A stretch of 33,040 nucleotides of DNA from Salinisphaera sp. UBA1666 (GTDB lineage: Bacteria; Pseudomonadota; Gammaproteobacteria; Nevskiales; Salinisphaeraceae), in NCBI GenBank assembly GCA_002320455.1, contig DCKU01000112.1, forward strand, positions 538-33,577. Direction: 5' to 3'. The position numbers and the translations under genes were made by a program. This document shows, one piece after another, positions 10,315-18,841 of this stretch; the first letter of the stretch is position 1; each line of letters starts with the position of its first letter. The notes below the pieces were generated by a model, which made no database searches, was not told where the DNA came from, and saw only the letters and a list, made by a program, of their open reading frames with translations.

Positions 10315-11164
10315 CGTGGCCGACCTACTCGAACGACAGAGCATCGTCGAATTACCGGCGCGCGCGCGCTGCCAGGCCCTGCTGGATTCAGCCGGCCAGC
10401 GGGAGCTGCTGGGCCCGTTCGAGCGCCTGCGCTCGCCGTGGCTGCCCAAGCAGGACATCGTCACCCAGGCCGACGACGGCGTGGTGATCATGCGTGGCAC
10501 GCTGGGCGGCCAGGCCGTGGTCATGGCCGCGGTGGAGCCGGCTTTCCAGGGCGGCTCGATGGGTGAGGTCGGCGGCGCCAAGATCGCCGGCGCGCTGGCC
10601 TGTGCACTGGCCGATGCCGAAAACGGCACGCCGGTGGTGCCTATCCTGCTTTTGGAGACCGGGGGCGTGCGCCTGCAGGAGGCCAACTGCGGCCTGGCGG
10701 CCATCGCCGAGATCCATGATTTGATCGTGGCCCTGCGCGCCTATGTGCCGGTGATTGGCGTGGTGACCGGGCCGGTGGGTTGTTTCGGCGGCATGTCGAT
10801 CGCGGCCGGGCTGTGCTCGGAGCTGATCGTTACCCGAGAGGCCCGCCTGGGTTTGAACGGGCCGCAGGTCATCGAACAAGAAGCCGGCGTGGATGAGTTC
10901 GACAGCCGCGACCGGCCCATGATCTGGTCACTGCTGGGCGGTGAGCAGCGTGTGACAACGGGTCTGGCCGAACACCGGGTCGCCGACGATATCGCCGCCC
11001 TGCGGCGTCTTCTGGGCGAGCGGGTCAAAGCCGATGTGCAAACCCCGGCCCGCCTGGCGGCGACCGAGCGTTTCGAGAATCTCCTGGCCGCCATCGACCC
11101 CGCTGCCAAAGCCACGGGCGAATCCACCCGCGAACAGTTTGCCGCCACCGGAGCCACGTCATGA
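10307..11164 (+). CDS. mdcD: Malonate decarboxylase beta subunit
   Basis: A 285-residue crotonase/carboxyltransferase-fold protein that, with MdcE, removes CO2 from malonyl-ACP to regenerate acetyl-ACP. The family stretch PILLLETGGVRLQEANCGL and the glycine-rich VTGPVGCFGGMSIAAG are clear. The ATG at 10307 lies inside the end of mdcC (8-base overlap) and is preceded by GGGAGA at 10293-10298 with 8-nt spacing. The frame is open further upstream over mdcC, but that part is a shadow. The stop overlaps the mdcE start (ATGA, 4 bases). Confidence 0.95.
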   Translation: MTDVADLLERQSIVELPARARCQALLDSAGQRELLGPFERLRSPWLPKQDIVTQADDGVVIMRGTLGGQAVVMAAVEPAFQGGSMGEVGGAKIAGALACALADAENGTPVVPILLLETGGVRLQEANCGLAAIAEIHDLIVALRAYVPVIGVVTGPVGCFGGMSIAAGLCSELIVTREARLGLNGPQVIEQEAGVDEFDSRDRPMIWSLLGGEQRVTTGLAEHRVADDIAALRRLLGERVKADVQTPARLAATERFENLLAAIDPAAKATGESTREQFAATGATS

Positions 11165-11979
11165 ACCAGCCCATGGACTCTGCGTCCCCGTACGGCGCCG
11201 ACTGGATCAAGGCCTTGACCGACAACGCCGCGCGGTGGGCCGATACGCCGGCCAGCCTGTACGTGGCAGACACGACGCTGGCCAAGCAGGCGGGAACGTT
11301 CATTGCTGTAGTACCCGACCCCGATAGCCGATATCCCCGCGCCCGCGCCGGTGAAGTGGGCCTGGTCGAGGGCTGGGGGCTGGCGCATGTGTTGTGTGAC
11401 ATCGTGGCTGCGGACGCCCAGACGTCCAGCAAGCGGGCCATCGTGGCCGTGGTCGACGTCCCCAGCCAGGCCTACGGCCGCACCGAAGAGGCCTATGGTA
11501 TCCACCAGGCACTGGCCGCAGCAGCCCAGGGCTATATCCGGGCCCGCCGGGCCGGGCATCCGGTGGTCACGCTCATCGCCGGCAAGGCGATGTCCGGCGG
11601 GTTTCTGGCCCATGGCTATCAAGCCAATCGTATCGTGAGCCTGTCGGGCACGGACGTGCAGGTGCATGCGATGGGCAAACACGCGGCCGCCCGCATCACC
11701 CAGCGCAGCGTGGAGGGCGTGGAGCAGCTGGCGCGCCAGATCACGCCCATGGCCTATGACATCGACAGCTATGAGCGGCTGGGCCTGCTACATGCCCGGC
11801 TCGACGTGGCCCCCGAGGCCGCAGGCGACAGCGCGGCCGTGGCGCGGGTTCGCGACGCGCTTGCCGAAGCCGCGGCGGACATTGGGGGCGGCGTGGATCT
11901 GGGCTCGCGCATCGGCCGCGGTGAGCGCACGGCAACAGCCCGCGTGCGCGAGCGCATGGCCGCTGAATGGCCGGGCTGA
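11161..11979 (+). CDS. mdcE: Malonate decarboxylase gamma subunit
   Basis: A 272-residue carboxyltransferase-like protein, partner of MdcD in the decarboxylation step. Visible stretches are AVVDVPSQAYGRTEEAYGIH and the oxyanion-loop region IAGKAMSGGFLAHGYQANRI, both typical of MdcE. CGGAG at 11149-11153 lies 7 nt before the ATG at 11161. The C-terminal end overlaps mdcG by 13 bases. Length and motifs agree with the family, and nothing odd was noticed. Confidence 0.95.
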   Translation: MNQPMDSASPYGADWIKALTDNAARWADTPASLYVADTTLAKQAGTFIAVVPDPDSRYPRARAGEVGLVEGWGLAHVLCDIVAADAQTSSKRAIVAVVDVPSQAYGRTEEAYGIHQALAAAAQGYIRARRAGHPVVTLIAGKAMSGGFLAHGYQANRIVSLSGTDVQVHAMGKHAAARITQRSVEGVEQLARQITPMAYDIDSYERLGLLHARLDVAPEAAGDSAAVARVRDALAEAAADIGGGVDLGSRIGRGERTATARVRERMAAEWPG

Positions 11980-12653
11980 TCCAGGCCACCGGCGGCAACT
12001 ACAGCGCGCGCCGGCCTGGCATGGTCTGCCCGCATGATCTGGTCTGGTTCGATGAGGCAGCACTGGCCGCGGACGCGCCCGCCTGGGCACTCGCCGTGGT
12101 TGCGGCGGGCGAGCCGGGTGTCGTTCGGCGTGCGGCGCGCCACGGCATATCCCTGCCGGTCGGCATCCGCGGCGCTGATAAACGTCAGCGTCACGGGGAT
12201 CAGGTTGCCGCCAAGCGAGTGTCATCGCATCTGGCGCCGGAGGCGATTGACCTGGACGTGCTGGCGCGTCCGCCGCGGAGCGAACGGGGCGGTGACGTGC
12301 CGGCGCTGGCCGCCTTGGCGGATATCCGGCACCGGCTCAAGGGCTTGTCTATCGTTTGGGGGCCGACCGGGGCCGTGGGCTATGAGCTGGCCACCGGGCG
12401 GGCGGTGGCACATCGCGAGTCGGATCTTGATCTAGTGGTGCGCCTGCCGGAGTGTTGCAACGATGTGCTGGCTGCCCTCTGCGAGATGGCCGCCGCTGCC
12501 CGGCAGACCTATGCCATACGTTGTGATATTCAGCTGGAAACACCGGCCGGCGGCGTCGCGCTGGCCGACTGGGCCGGTGAGGCCGGTCAAATGATGGTCA
12601 AAAGCGATACGGGGCCTTATCTCACGGCCAACCCGTGGGCGGTGGCTGCATGA
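11967..12653 (+). CDS. mdcG: Malonate decarboxylase holo-ACP synthase (phosphoribosyl-dephospho-CoA transferase)
   Basis: A 228-residue nucleotidyltransferase that attaches the phosphoribosyl-dephospho-CoA group made by MdcB to Ser of MdcC. Seen are PHDLVWFDE near the N terminus, VVRRA and LPVGIRGADKRQRHG, and WGPTGAVGYELATG followed by ESDLDLVVRLP with candidate metal-binding Asp153 and Asp155. The ATG at 11967 lies inside the end of mdcE and has no strong ribosome-binding site, so translation probably depends on coupling. It ends with an ATGA overlap into mdcH. Confidence 0.92.
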   Translation: MAGLIQATGGNYSARRPGMVCPHDLVWFDEAALAADAPAWALAVVAAGEPGVVRRAARHGISLPVGIRGADKRQRHGDQVAAKRVSSHLAPEAIDLDVLARPPRSERGGDVPALAALADIRHRLKGLSIVWGPTGAVGYELATGRAVAHRESDLDLVVRLPECCNDVLAALCEMAAAARQTYAIRCDIQLETPAGGVALADWAGEAGQMMVKSDTGPYLTANPWAVAA

Positions 12654-13588
12654 GCGTGTTGTTTACGTTTCCCGGCCAGGGCGCTCAGCGCCGGGGCATG
12701 CTGGCCGAGCTGCCGGATTCCGCGCCGGTGCGCGAGACACGCGCCGAGGCCGAAGACGTTTTGTCGCGGACGTGCGCGTCGCTGGACACCTCTGAAGCGC
12801 TTGCCACGACTGACAATGTCCAGCTGGCGCTCACCGTGGCCGGCGTGGCCGCGGCGCGTCATCTGTGCGCCGAAGCCGGGGCGCCGGACGCGGTTCTGGG
12901 GTTGTCGATTGGCGCCTGGCCGGCGGCTGTTATCGCCGGCGTTGTCGACTTTGACGTGGCCCTTGGCCTGGTGGCGGAGCGCGGCCGGCTGATGGGTGAG
13001 GCATATCCGAGCGGCTATGGCATGCTCGCAGTGCTGGGTCTGAGCGAGCAGGCCGTGAGCGAACTGGTCGATGCGCTCCAGGCCGAGAATCACGCGGTAT
13101 ACGTTGCCAACGTCAACGCCGACCAACAGATCGTGGCGGCCGGCCGTGACGACGCCTTGGCGTTGCTGGCCGACCGGGCGCAGGACGCGGGCGCGCGAGC
13201 GGTCAAACGCCTGGCGGTGGCCGTGCCCTCGCACTGTGCGCTATTGGACGGCCCCGCGGCGCGGCTGGCCGATATCGGCGCAGATGTGGCCTGGCGCGCA
13301 CCGCGCTGTGCTTATTTTTCGGCCAACGCGCGGCGCCGTTTGTATCGCGGCGCCGATGTGGGCGACGACTTGTTGTTCAACATGGCCCGCACCGTGTACT
13401 GGGCCCAGACGGCGCGCATCGCCAGTGAGTCCGGCATGGGCCTGGCCGTGGAGATGCCACCGGGCGCCACACTCACCGGCCTGCATCCGGCGGGCGAGGG
13501 CGACTCCGAGGCAATCGCTGTAGAACGCAGCGGCTGGCATAATAGCGCGGCTCTTATTCGGCGCGCCGCGCAAACCCGCGGGCCATAG
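12650..13588 (+). CDS. mdcH: Malonate decarboxylase epsilon subunit (malonyl-CoA:ACP acyltransferase)
   Basis: A 312-residue FabD-like acyltransferase that charges the mature carrier protein with malonyl from malonyl-CoA at the start of the cycle. Motifs are FTFPGQGAQ at the N terminus and GLSIG at 84-88 with nucleophile Ser86. A later VPSHCALLD supplies the likely catalytic His. In FabD the residue before the nucleophile is usually His (GHS); here it is Leu. The ATG at 12650 forms an ATGA overlap with the mdcG stop, so it is preferred over the GTG-type extension at 12635. It is the last gene of the mdc operon. Confidence 0.93.
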   Translation: MSVLFTFPGQGAQRRGMLAELPDSAPVRETRAEAEDVLSRTCASLDTSEALATTDNVQLALTVAGVAAARHLCAEAGAPDAVLGLSIGAWPAAVIAGVVDFDVALGLVAERGRLMGEAYPSGYGMLAVLGLSEQAVSELVDALQAENHAVYVANVNADQQIVAAGRDDALALLADRAQDAGARAVKRLAVAVPSHCALLDGPAARLADIGADVAWRAPRCAYFSANARRRLYRGADVGDDLLFNMARTVYWAQTARIASESGMGLAVEMPPGATLTGLHPAGEGDSEAIAVERSGWHNSAALIRRAAQTRGP

Positions 13589-13595
13589 CGCCGCC

Positions 13596-13618
13596 GCGGA
13601 TCACAGCCCGTGATCCGC
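13596..13618. repeat. 9-bp hairpin after mdcH
   Basis: GCGGATCAC at 13596-13604 and GTGATCCGC at 13610-13618 form a perfect stem with a 5-base loop. It fills most of the gap between mdcH and the exporter gene. There is no T tract, so it may be a transcript-stabilising or attenuating hairpin rather than a full terminator. Confidence 0.5.
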
Positions 13619-13643
13619 CGACAACGATCTGCTGGAGAGTGTC

Positions 13644-14885
13644 ATGTCCGATGTCGCGCGTGAAACGAGCGAGACACAGACGCGCGGCGAGCATGTGCTC
13701 ATGATCTGCGTGCTGGGGCTTTTGACCGCGGTCGCGCCGCTGTCCATTGATACCTATCTGCCGGCCATGCCTACGCTGGCCGACCAGTTCGGCGTGGCTG
13801 ATGCCACCGTGCAGTGGAGCCTGAGCCTGTTTTTCGTCGGGCTGGGTTTTGGCCAGCTGCTCTATGGGCCGATCTCCGACCGCCACGGGCGCCGGCCCAT
13901 TCTGTACTTTGGTCTGGTGCTCTATCTGGGGGCCAGCATCGCTTGCGCGCTGGCCAATTCGGTGGAAACACTGATCGTGGCGCGTCTCATACAGGGCTTT
14001 GGGGCGGCTGCCGGGCCGGTCATGGCGCGTGCCATTGTGCGGGACCGTTTCCAGGGCGCCAAGGCGGCCAGTGTCATGTCGTTCGTGGTGATGGTCATGG
14101 GGGCGGCACCGCTGCTGGCGCCAATGATCGGCAGCCTGATTCTGTTCATCGGTGAGTGGCGGCTGATCTTCTGGATGCTGGTGGTGTATTCGCTGGTAGC
14201 GATCGCGGCGTTGTCGGCGCTGCTTGCCGAGTCGCACCCGCATCATCGGCGCGTACGTGACCGCACGCTGGCCCAGCAGTATGTGGGCTATCTATCGCTG
14301 GTCACGCGCCTGCCGGTGGCGCTGTATCTGATCTGCGGCTCGCTGATGTTCGGCGCGCTGTTTTCTTACGTCGCCGCCAGTTCCTTTATCTACATTAATC
14401 AGTTCGGCGTGGATCAGTCGGTTTTCGGCTTTTATTTCTCGGCCAATATCGTGTCCATGCTGATCGGCACGTTCACCAACGGCCGTATCGTCGAGCGTTT
14501 TGGCTATCGCCGCCTGCTGGGCGTGGCCGTGGGCAATACGCTGGCCTGTGCCGTGGTACTCATGGTGACCACCTTCACCGGCTTCGGCGGTTTCTGGGGC
14601 GTGGCCGTTCCGCTGTTCTTCCTGCTCTCGACGGTGGGCGTGGCCGGGGCCAACACCGTGGCCGGCCTGCTGGACCTGGCCCCGAATGCCGCCGGTGCCG
14701 CCAGCGCGCTGTTCGGCGTCTTCCAGTTCGCCATGGGGGCCGTGGCCACCTGGGCGGTAGGTATCGCCGGCGGCGATGCCCAGGCCATGGCGATGGTGAT
14801 GGTCGGAGCAGCCGGCGGGGCCGTGTTGGCGTACCTGGCCTTGCTGAAGTTTGCGCCGATACCCGGCGATGCCAGCCCAGCCTAG
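13644..14885 (+). CDS. Bcr/CflA-type MFS drug efflux transporter
   Basis: A 413-residue major facilitator protein with about 12 hydrophobic segments. The first segment contains LSIDTYLPAMP, typical of the Bcr/CflA group (drug:H+ antiporter with 12 segments), and GPISDRHGRRP is the loop 2-3 MFS signature. The family exports bicyclomycin, chloramphenicol, sulfonamides or unrelated metabolites; the substrate here is unknown. The ATG at 13644 has GGAG at 13634-13637, 6 nt upstream. It follows mdcH by 55 bases on the same strand, so it could be weakly co-transcribed, but no functional link to malonate is evident. Confidence 0.9.
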   Translation: MSDVARETSETQTRGEHVLMICVLGLLTAVAPLSIDTYLPAMPTLADQFGVADATVQWSLSLFFVGLGFGQLLYGPISDRHGRRPILYFGLVLYLGASIACALANSVETLIVARLIQGFGAAAGPVMARAIVRDRFQGAKAASVMSFVVMVMGAAPLLAPMIGSLILFIGEWRLIFWMLVVYSLVAIAALSALLAESHPHHRRVRDRTLAQQYVGYLSLVTRLPVALYLICGSLMFGALFSYVAASSFIYINQFGVDQSVFGFYFSANIVSMLIGTFTNGRIVERFGYRRLLGVAVGNTLACAVVLMVTTFTGFGGFWGVAVPLFFLLSTVGVAGANTVAGLLDLAPNAAGAASALFGVFQFAMGAVATWAVGIAGGDAQAMAMVMVGAAGGAVLAYLALLKFAPIPGDASPA

Positions 14886-14891
14886 CGCAGC

Positions 14892-16022
14892 CTAGCGACG
14901 CACAAGCCATCGGCTGCCAAGCATCAGCGCGGCGCCGATCACGCTGGCACAGACCGCCGGGGCCAGGCGGGCCAGTGCGGACCCCGGCGGCGCGCCCAGG
15001 AAAGCCGCCAAAGCCAGAACGCCGACCGCCAGGCCCGTAGCGCGCCCGCTTGAAAGGCCTGAGGCGAGCAGACACCACAGCAGGCCGCCCACCACCAGAA
15101 ATAACGCCAGCATACGGCGGGCCAGCGTTGCCATGTCCGCCGAGGCCCATTGGGCCAGCGGCTGCAGCGTGGCCTGTGTGTCCGCACTGTCGCCCCCACC
15201 CATGAGATAAACCAGCCCGGCGAGTACCAGCAGGCTGGCGATACCGGCGACGCGGCGAGCGGTGACACCGCGCACAGCGGCCAGCGTGCACGCCGCCACG
15301 AGCACCGCGCTCCACTCGCTGATCGACAGCCAGACATCCAGCATGACGATCTGGCCTGCAAACACGGCGGCCACCACCACCCACCATCCGCGCCAGCCGT
15401 CTTGTGCACCGAACAGTTGACGCAGGGCCAGGCCCGAAAGCAGCCAGCGCAAGAAGGCCAGCACGAACGCCTCAGGTTCAATGTGCGGGTGCTGCCAGAG
15501 CGAAAACAGCGCATCGCGATGCCACGCCAGGTTGAGCGTGGGGATGAACGGGTAGAGCTCGCCCACGAAAAAAGCACCCAGCAGGCACAGCGTGAAGGGC
15601 TGGCGAAAATCACCCACGGGTTGTTGCAGCCGCACAGGCAGACGCCAGGCCAGTTCGGCGCCCAGCAGCGCGCCGATGACGTTGGGATACACATCGGTGA
15701 GCGTGGCTTGTCGGCCCCAGTCATACACCTGGATCAGCTCGATCGAAAAACACAGGCTAAGTGCCAGCAACCCGCTCCACAGCAGGCGCCTGGCATGGCT
15801 GCCCCGCGGCGCCCGCGCCAGCGAGATGAACAGACCCAGCGGCACATAAAGCGCAATATTGGCCAGCCAGCCGGACAGGGGTTGGTGGGGCGTGTCCCAG
15901 CGCGACAACACGAACGCCAGCGGGTGCGCGCTGGCGCCGCTGTACCAGTCAAACGGCGTCAACGAGCCGTAGGCGATGAAACCGGCCGCCAGCACGGCGG
16001 CCCATACATAACGGGTGGTCAT
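14892..16022 (-). CDS. VanZ-like family integral membrane protein
   Basis: A 376-residue, strongly hydrophobic protein. Its N-terminal part (about residues 5-135) resembles the VanZ domain: GSLTPFDWY, then LANIALYVPLGLFISLAR, SIELIQVYDWGRQATLTD and NVIGALLGAELAW. VanZ domains are usually short stand-alone proteins of ~150 residues or N-terminal parts of larger proteins; here they are followed by about seven further predicted membrane segments. Function is unknown; VanZ of enterococci gives low-level teicoplanin resistance, but most homologues have no known role. The frame is open far upstream (to 17519) across the epimerase gene. That extension is a shadow, and the ATG at 16022 starts the hydrophobic protein. 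It is convergent with the exporter gene. Confidence 0.75.
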   Translation of the reverse strand: MTTRYVWAAVLAAGFIAYGSLTPFDWYSGASAHPLAFVLSRWDTPHQPLSGWLANIALYVPLGLFISLARAPRGSHARRLLWSGLLALSLCFSIELIQVYDWGRQATLTDVYPNVIGALLGAELAWRLPVRLQQPVGDFRQPFTLCLLGAFFVGELYPFIPTLNLAWHRDALFSLWQHPHIEPEAFVLAFLRWLLSGLALRQLFGAQDGWRGWWVVVAAVFAGQIVMLDVWLSISEWSAVLVAACTLAAVRGVTARRVAGIASLLVLAGLVYLMGGGDSADTQATLQPLAQWASADMATLARRMLALFLVVGGLLWCLLASGLSSGRATGLAVGVLALAAFLGAPPGSALARLAPAVCASVIGAALMLGSRWLVRR

Positions 16023-16115
16023 GCCGACAGGATAAGCGCTTGTCCCATCGGCTCGAGAACGGCATGGGCGGCGCTGTGGCAAGGTGGCGGCACCAATCGA
16101 GCCATCCATCAAACC

Positions 16116-17018
16116 ATGCGTATTCTGTTTACCGGCGGCTCCGGTAAGGCCGGGCGCCATGTGGTGCCGTATCTGCTGGACCACGGGCATCAGGTGCTCA
16201 ATATCGACCGCGTGCCGCTGGATGATCCACGGGTGGATCATCTGGACGCCGATGTAACTGATCCCGGCCAGATGTTTGATGCGTTTTCGACCTACGCCAA
16301 CATGGGCGAGCTGGACCGGGGCGAGGGCGGGCCGAGGCCCTTCGATGCGGTCGTGCATTTCGCGGCCATCCCGCGCAACTTTGTGACCACGGATGCCGAG
16401 ACGTATCGCATCAACACGCTGGGCACCTACAACGTGCTCAACGCTGCCACCAAGTTGGGCATCAAGAAGATCGTCTTCGCCTCCTCGGAGACCACCTACG
16501 GCATCTGTTTTGCTGACGGCGTGGCCAAGCCGGATTTCCTGCCGGTGGAAGAAGACCATCCCACCGAGCCGGCCGACAGCTATGCCACCTCCAAGGTCTG
16601 TAACGAGGCCACGGCGAAGGCGTTTGCCAAGCGCACGGGGGCGGATATCTACGGCCTGCGTATCGGTAACGTCATCGAGCCGCACGAATACGCCACCGAC
16701 TTCCCGCACTTCTTCGAGCAGCCCGAAGTGCGGCGGCGCAACGTCTTTTGCTATATCGATGCCCGCGATCTGGGCCAGATCGTCGATCTCTGCCTGGCCA
16801 CCGACGGCCGCGGCTATGACGTCTTCAACGCCGGCAACGATCACAATTCGGTCCATCTGACCAACGCCGAGCTCATCGAGCGCTTCTACCCGGATGTCGA
16901 AGTACGGCGCGAACTGGGCGAGCACGAAGCCCTGTACTCCAACCGCAAGATCCGCGAAGAGCTCGGCTTCAAGGAAAACCACCCCTGGCACCAATACGTG
17001 TCCGCGCCCAAGCGCTGA
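16116..17018 (+). CDS. NAD(P)-dependent epimerase/dehydratase (extended SDR)
   Basis: A 300-residue extended short-chain dehydrogenase. The nucleotide-binding loop TGGSGKAG is at residues 7-14, followed by HFAAIPRNF, SSETTYG with the catalytic Ser/Thr region, and the active-site Tyr and Lys of SYATSK. This family converts nucleotide sugars or oxidises sugar acids and related compounds; the precise substrate cannot be read. The frame is open upstream to 15150, opposite the VanZ-like gene, but the Rossmann motif sits just after the ATG at 16116, which decides the start. No strong ribosome-binding site is seen. It is divergent from the VanZ-like gene, 93 bases apart. Confidence 0.88.
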   Translation: MRILFTGGSGKAGRHVVPYLLDHGHQVLNIDRVPLDDPRVDHLDADVTDPGQMFDAFSTYANMGELDRGEGGPRPFDAVVHFAAIPRNFVTTDAETYRINTLGTYNVLNAATKLGIKKIVFASSETTYGICFADGVAKPDFLPVEEDHPTEPADSYATSKVCNEATAKAFAKRTGADIYGLRIGNVIEPHEYATDFPHFFEQPEVRRRNVFCYIDARDLGQIVDLCLATDGRGYDVFNAGNDHNSVHLTNAELIERFYPDVEVRRELGEHEALYSNRKIREELGFKENHPWHQYVSAPKR

Positions 17019-17026
17019 ACCCGACC

Positions 17027-17060
17027 GCCCGTCCCGCGCCGACTTAGGCGCAGGGCGGGC
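17027..17060 (+). terminator. GC-rich hairpin after the epimerase gene
   Basis: Arms at 17027-17040 and 17047-17060 can form a 14-bp stem with one G-U pair and one C-A mismatch, around a 6-base loop (GACTTA), starting 8 bases after the stop. It lacks a real T run, so it may be only a partial terminator. Confidence 0.5.
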
Positions 17061-17195
17061 GTTGCCCGGCCACTGCCGAATACGCTGTAAGACAAGCGTC
17101 GACTTGCCAGACGATGCCGCGTTGCGCCAGTTTGAATGCAACGCATCATGCCCGCGCCGCGTCACCCGCTGCCGGGCCTTCTGGAGGAATCGTGC

Positions 17196-17984
17196 ATGTC
17201 GTTCGTTTCGTCTTACCCGCGCCGCCCGCTGCTCGGGCTGCTCGCGCTGTTGCTCTGCACGAGCCTCTCCCTCCCCGCAGCGGCTGACTCCACCGGCATC
17301 GGCCCGGTGGCATTGGACACCGAGCAGGGCCCCATGCGCCTGCACATCGTCGAGCACGCCAGCTTCGTCGCCACCTGGCACGGCACGACCATCTACAACG
17401 ATCCGGTCGGCGATCCGGCCCGCTACGCTGACCTGCCGGCCCCCGATCTCATCCTCATCACCCACGCCCACCACGACCACTTCGCGCCCGACACCCTGGC
17501 CGCACTCGATACAAGCCACGCCACCATCGTCATGCCCGAAGCCGTGGCTAAGGACATCGACCCATCGGTCGGCGATAAACAGATCACACTCAACAACGGC
17601 GAGTCCGCTACCGCCGCCGGCATTCCCATCCAGGCAATCCCCGCCTACAACCTGCCGGCGTCACCGGACGCCCATCACCCGAAGGGATGGGGCAACGGTT
17701 ACGTGCTCACGCTGGCGGACAAGCGCGTGTATATCTCCGGCGATACCGAAGGCGTCCCCGCCATGCGGGCCCTTGAGGATATCGACCTCGCCTTCGTGTG
17801 CATGAATCTGCCCTACACGATGGATACCGAGCAGGCCGCCGATGCGGTGCTGGATTTCAAACCCAAGATCGTTTACCCGTATCACTACCGGGGACAGGAT
17901 GTTGAAGACTTCAAGCGGCGCGTGAATGCCGGGGATTCGAATATCGAGGTGCGGCTACTGGATTGGTATCCAAAATCGGGCTAA
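17196..17984 (+). CDS. Exported metallo-beta-lactamase-fold hydrolase (UlaG-like)
   Basis: A 262-residue protein with a signal peptide (basic start, hydrophobic core LLGLLALLLCTSLSL, probable cleavage after LPAAA, about residue 30). The mature part is a metallo-beta-lactamase fold: THAHHDH at 89-95 gives zinc ligands His90, His92, Asp94 and His95, YISGDTEG carries the later Asp, and YPYHYRG the last His. It resembles the UlaG/YtnP-type group (metal-dependent hydrolases), not the classical beta-lactamases. The substrate is unknown and it would act in the periplasm. GGAGGA at 17183-17188 lies 7 nt before the ATG at 17196, which decides it over an in-frame ATG at 17136. Confidence 0.85.
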   Translation: MSFVSSYPRRPLLGLLALLLCTSLSLPAAADSTGIGPVALDTEQGPMRLHIVEHASFVATWHGTTIYNDPVGDPARYADLPAPDLILITHAHHDHFAPDTLAALDTSHATIVMPEAVAKDIDPSVGDKQITLNNGESATAAGIPIQAIPAYNLPASPDAHHPKGWGNGYVLTLADKRVYISGDTEGVPAMRALEDIDLAFVCMNLPYTMDTEQAADAVLDFKPKIVYPYHYRGQDVEDFKRRVNAGDSNIEVRLLDWYPKSG

Positions 17985-18082
17985 AGGTGAACGACAGGTC
18001 GCAGTGATTTCCAGCTCGTTAAATTTATGCCTGACGGCCAGTGCGTGTTGCGCACCGCGCGCCATAAGCTAAACTAGCTGTC

Positions 18083-18361
18083 GTGATCAAGTCATTTCGT
18101 CATAAAGGCCTAGAGCAATTCTTTGAATCCGGTTCAAAAGCAGGAATCAAGACCGACCATGCAAAGCGCTTACGCTTGCAGTTAGCCGCACTCGACACCG
18201 CCACAATCATCGACGACATGGCCATTCCGGGTTTTAAACTGCATGCGTTGAAAGGTCGCGAATCCCAGCGTTGGTCTATTCGCGTGAGCGGGAATTGGCG
18301 CCTGACGTTCGAGTTCTACGACGGTAACGCGTACGTGTTGGATTATGAGGACTATCACTGA
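18083..18361 (+). CDS. higB: HigB-type toxin (RelE/ParE superfamily mRNA interferase)
   Basis: A 92-residue protein starting with GTG and reading MIKSFRHKGLEQFFESGS, closely resembling HigB toxins of the plasmid-maintenance 'killer' group. Other conserved pieces are FKLHALKGR, WSIRVSGNWRLTFEF and the C-terminal LDYEDYH. HigB cleaves mRNA on the ribosome and is neutralised by HigA. The toxin gene comes first and the antitoxin second, the usual order for hig loci. A possible promoter (TTGCGC 18048-18053, TAAACT 18070-18075, 16-base spacer) would give a very short leader, and no good ribosome-binding site is visible. The stop shares one base with the higA start. Confidence 0.92.
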   Translation: MIKSFRHKGLEQFFESGSKAGIKTDHAKRLRLQLAALDTATIIDDMAIPGFKLHALKGRESQRWSIRVSGNWRLTFEFYDGNAYVLDYEDYH

Positions 18362-18654
18362 TGACCATGCACAATCCGCCGCACCCCGGGGAGTTCATTC
18401 GTGAAATCTATATGCTGCCGTACGGCATCACCGGGCGAACACTGGCCGCCAAACTCGGGGTTGCTGCGTCGACGCTCAATCGCGTGCTTCAAGGCCGCAG
18501 TGGCATCAGCTCTGAAATGGCGCTGCGCCTGTCGATAACGCTCGGCCGTTCCGCCGAAAGCTGGTTGGCGCTGCAAGACAATTATGAGCTGTGGCAGGCC
18601 AAAAAAACCCTGGATCTCAACTCGGTTGAAAAAATCGACTTCGACGCCGCGTGA
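18361..18654 (+). CDS. higA: HigA-type antitoxin (XRE helix-turn-helix)
   Basis: A 97-residue XRE-family regulator with the HigA opening NPPHPGEFIREIY and helix-turn-helix GRTLAAKLGVAASTLNRVLQ near residues 27-46. It binds and neutralises HigB and usually represses its own promoter. The TGATG overlap with higB couples their translation. The pair lies about 0.6 kb before the first integron cassette boundary, and no attC follows it, so it is not shown to be a cassette itself. Confidence 0.92.
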   Translation: MTMHNPPHPGEFIREIYMLPYGITGRTLAAKLGVAASTLNRVLQGRSGISSEMALRLSITLGRSAESWLALQDNYELWQAKKTLDLNSVEKIDFDAA

Positions 18655-18744
18655 GCGAAATGCCATAGCGATCGTGCTGTCGTCGCGGCTTTTATAGTTG
18701 CGGAGTCACCCCGAATTTGTTCGCTGCGCAAAGATACGACCCTG

Positions 18745-18768
18745 GCGGTGCTGTAGCACGCACCGCCC
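18745..18768. repeat. 8-bp hairpin downstream of higA
   Basis: GGCGGTGC at 18745-18752 and GCACCGCC at 18761-18768 form a perfect stem with an 8-base loop; an alternative inner pairing GTGC/GCAC is also possible. No T tract follows. It sits in the 187-base gap between higA and the next gene, where nothing else is recognised. Confidence 0.35.
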
Positions 18769-18841
18769 TCGACCAAAGTCGCTCTCGAAAAAATTGGCCT
18801 ACTCGTTATCTTCGAGGTTAGAAAAAGACGAGGGGACGTCT

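Noticed and set aside
12899..12913. MdcH has GLSIG instead of GHSxG
   Set aside because: The nucleophile Ser is present and I cannot exclude that Leu is normal in this subfamily; not enough for a finding.
15150..16115. Plus-strand upstream extension of the epimerase frame
   Set aside because: It lies opposite the VanZ-like gene, while the Rossmann motif begins right after the ATG at 16116.
16023..17519. Minus-strand continuation of the VanZ-like frame to 17519
   Set aside because: It runs opposite the well-supported epimerase and hydrolase genes and has no membrane or domain pattern; a GC-rich shadow.
18048..18075. TTGCGC/TAAACT as the higBA promoter
   Set aside because: Plausible but weak boxes with 16-base spacing; mentioned in the higB entry only.
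18655..18841. attC after higA
   Set aside because: The hairpin at 18745-18768 lacks R'' and R' cores, so it is not an attC.
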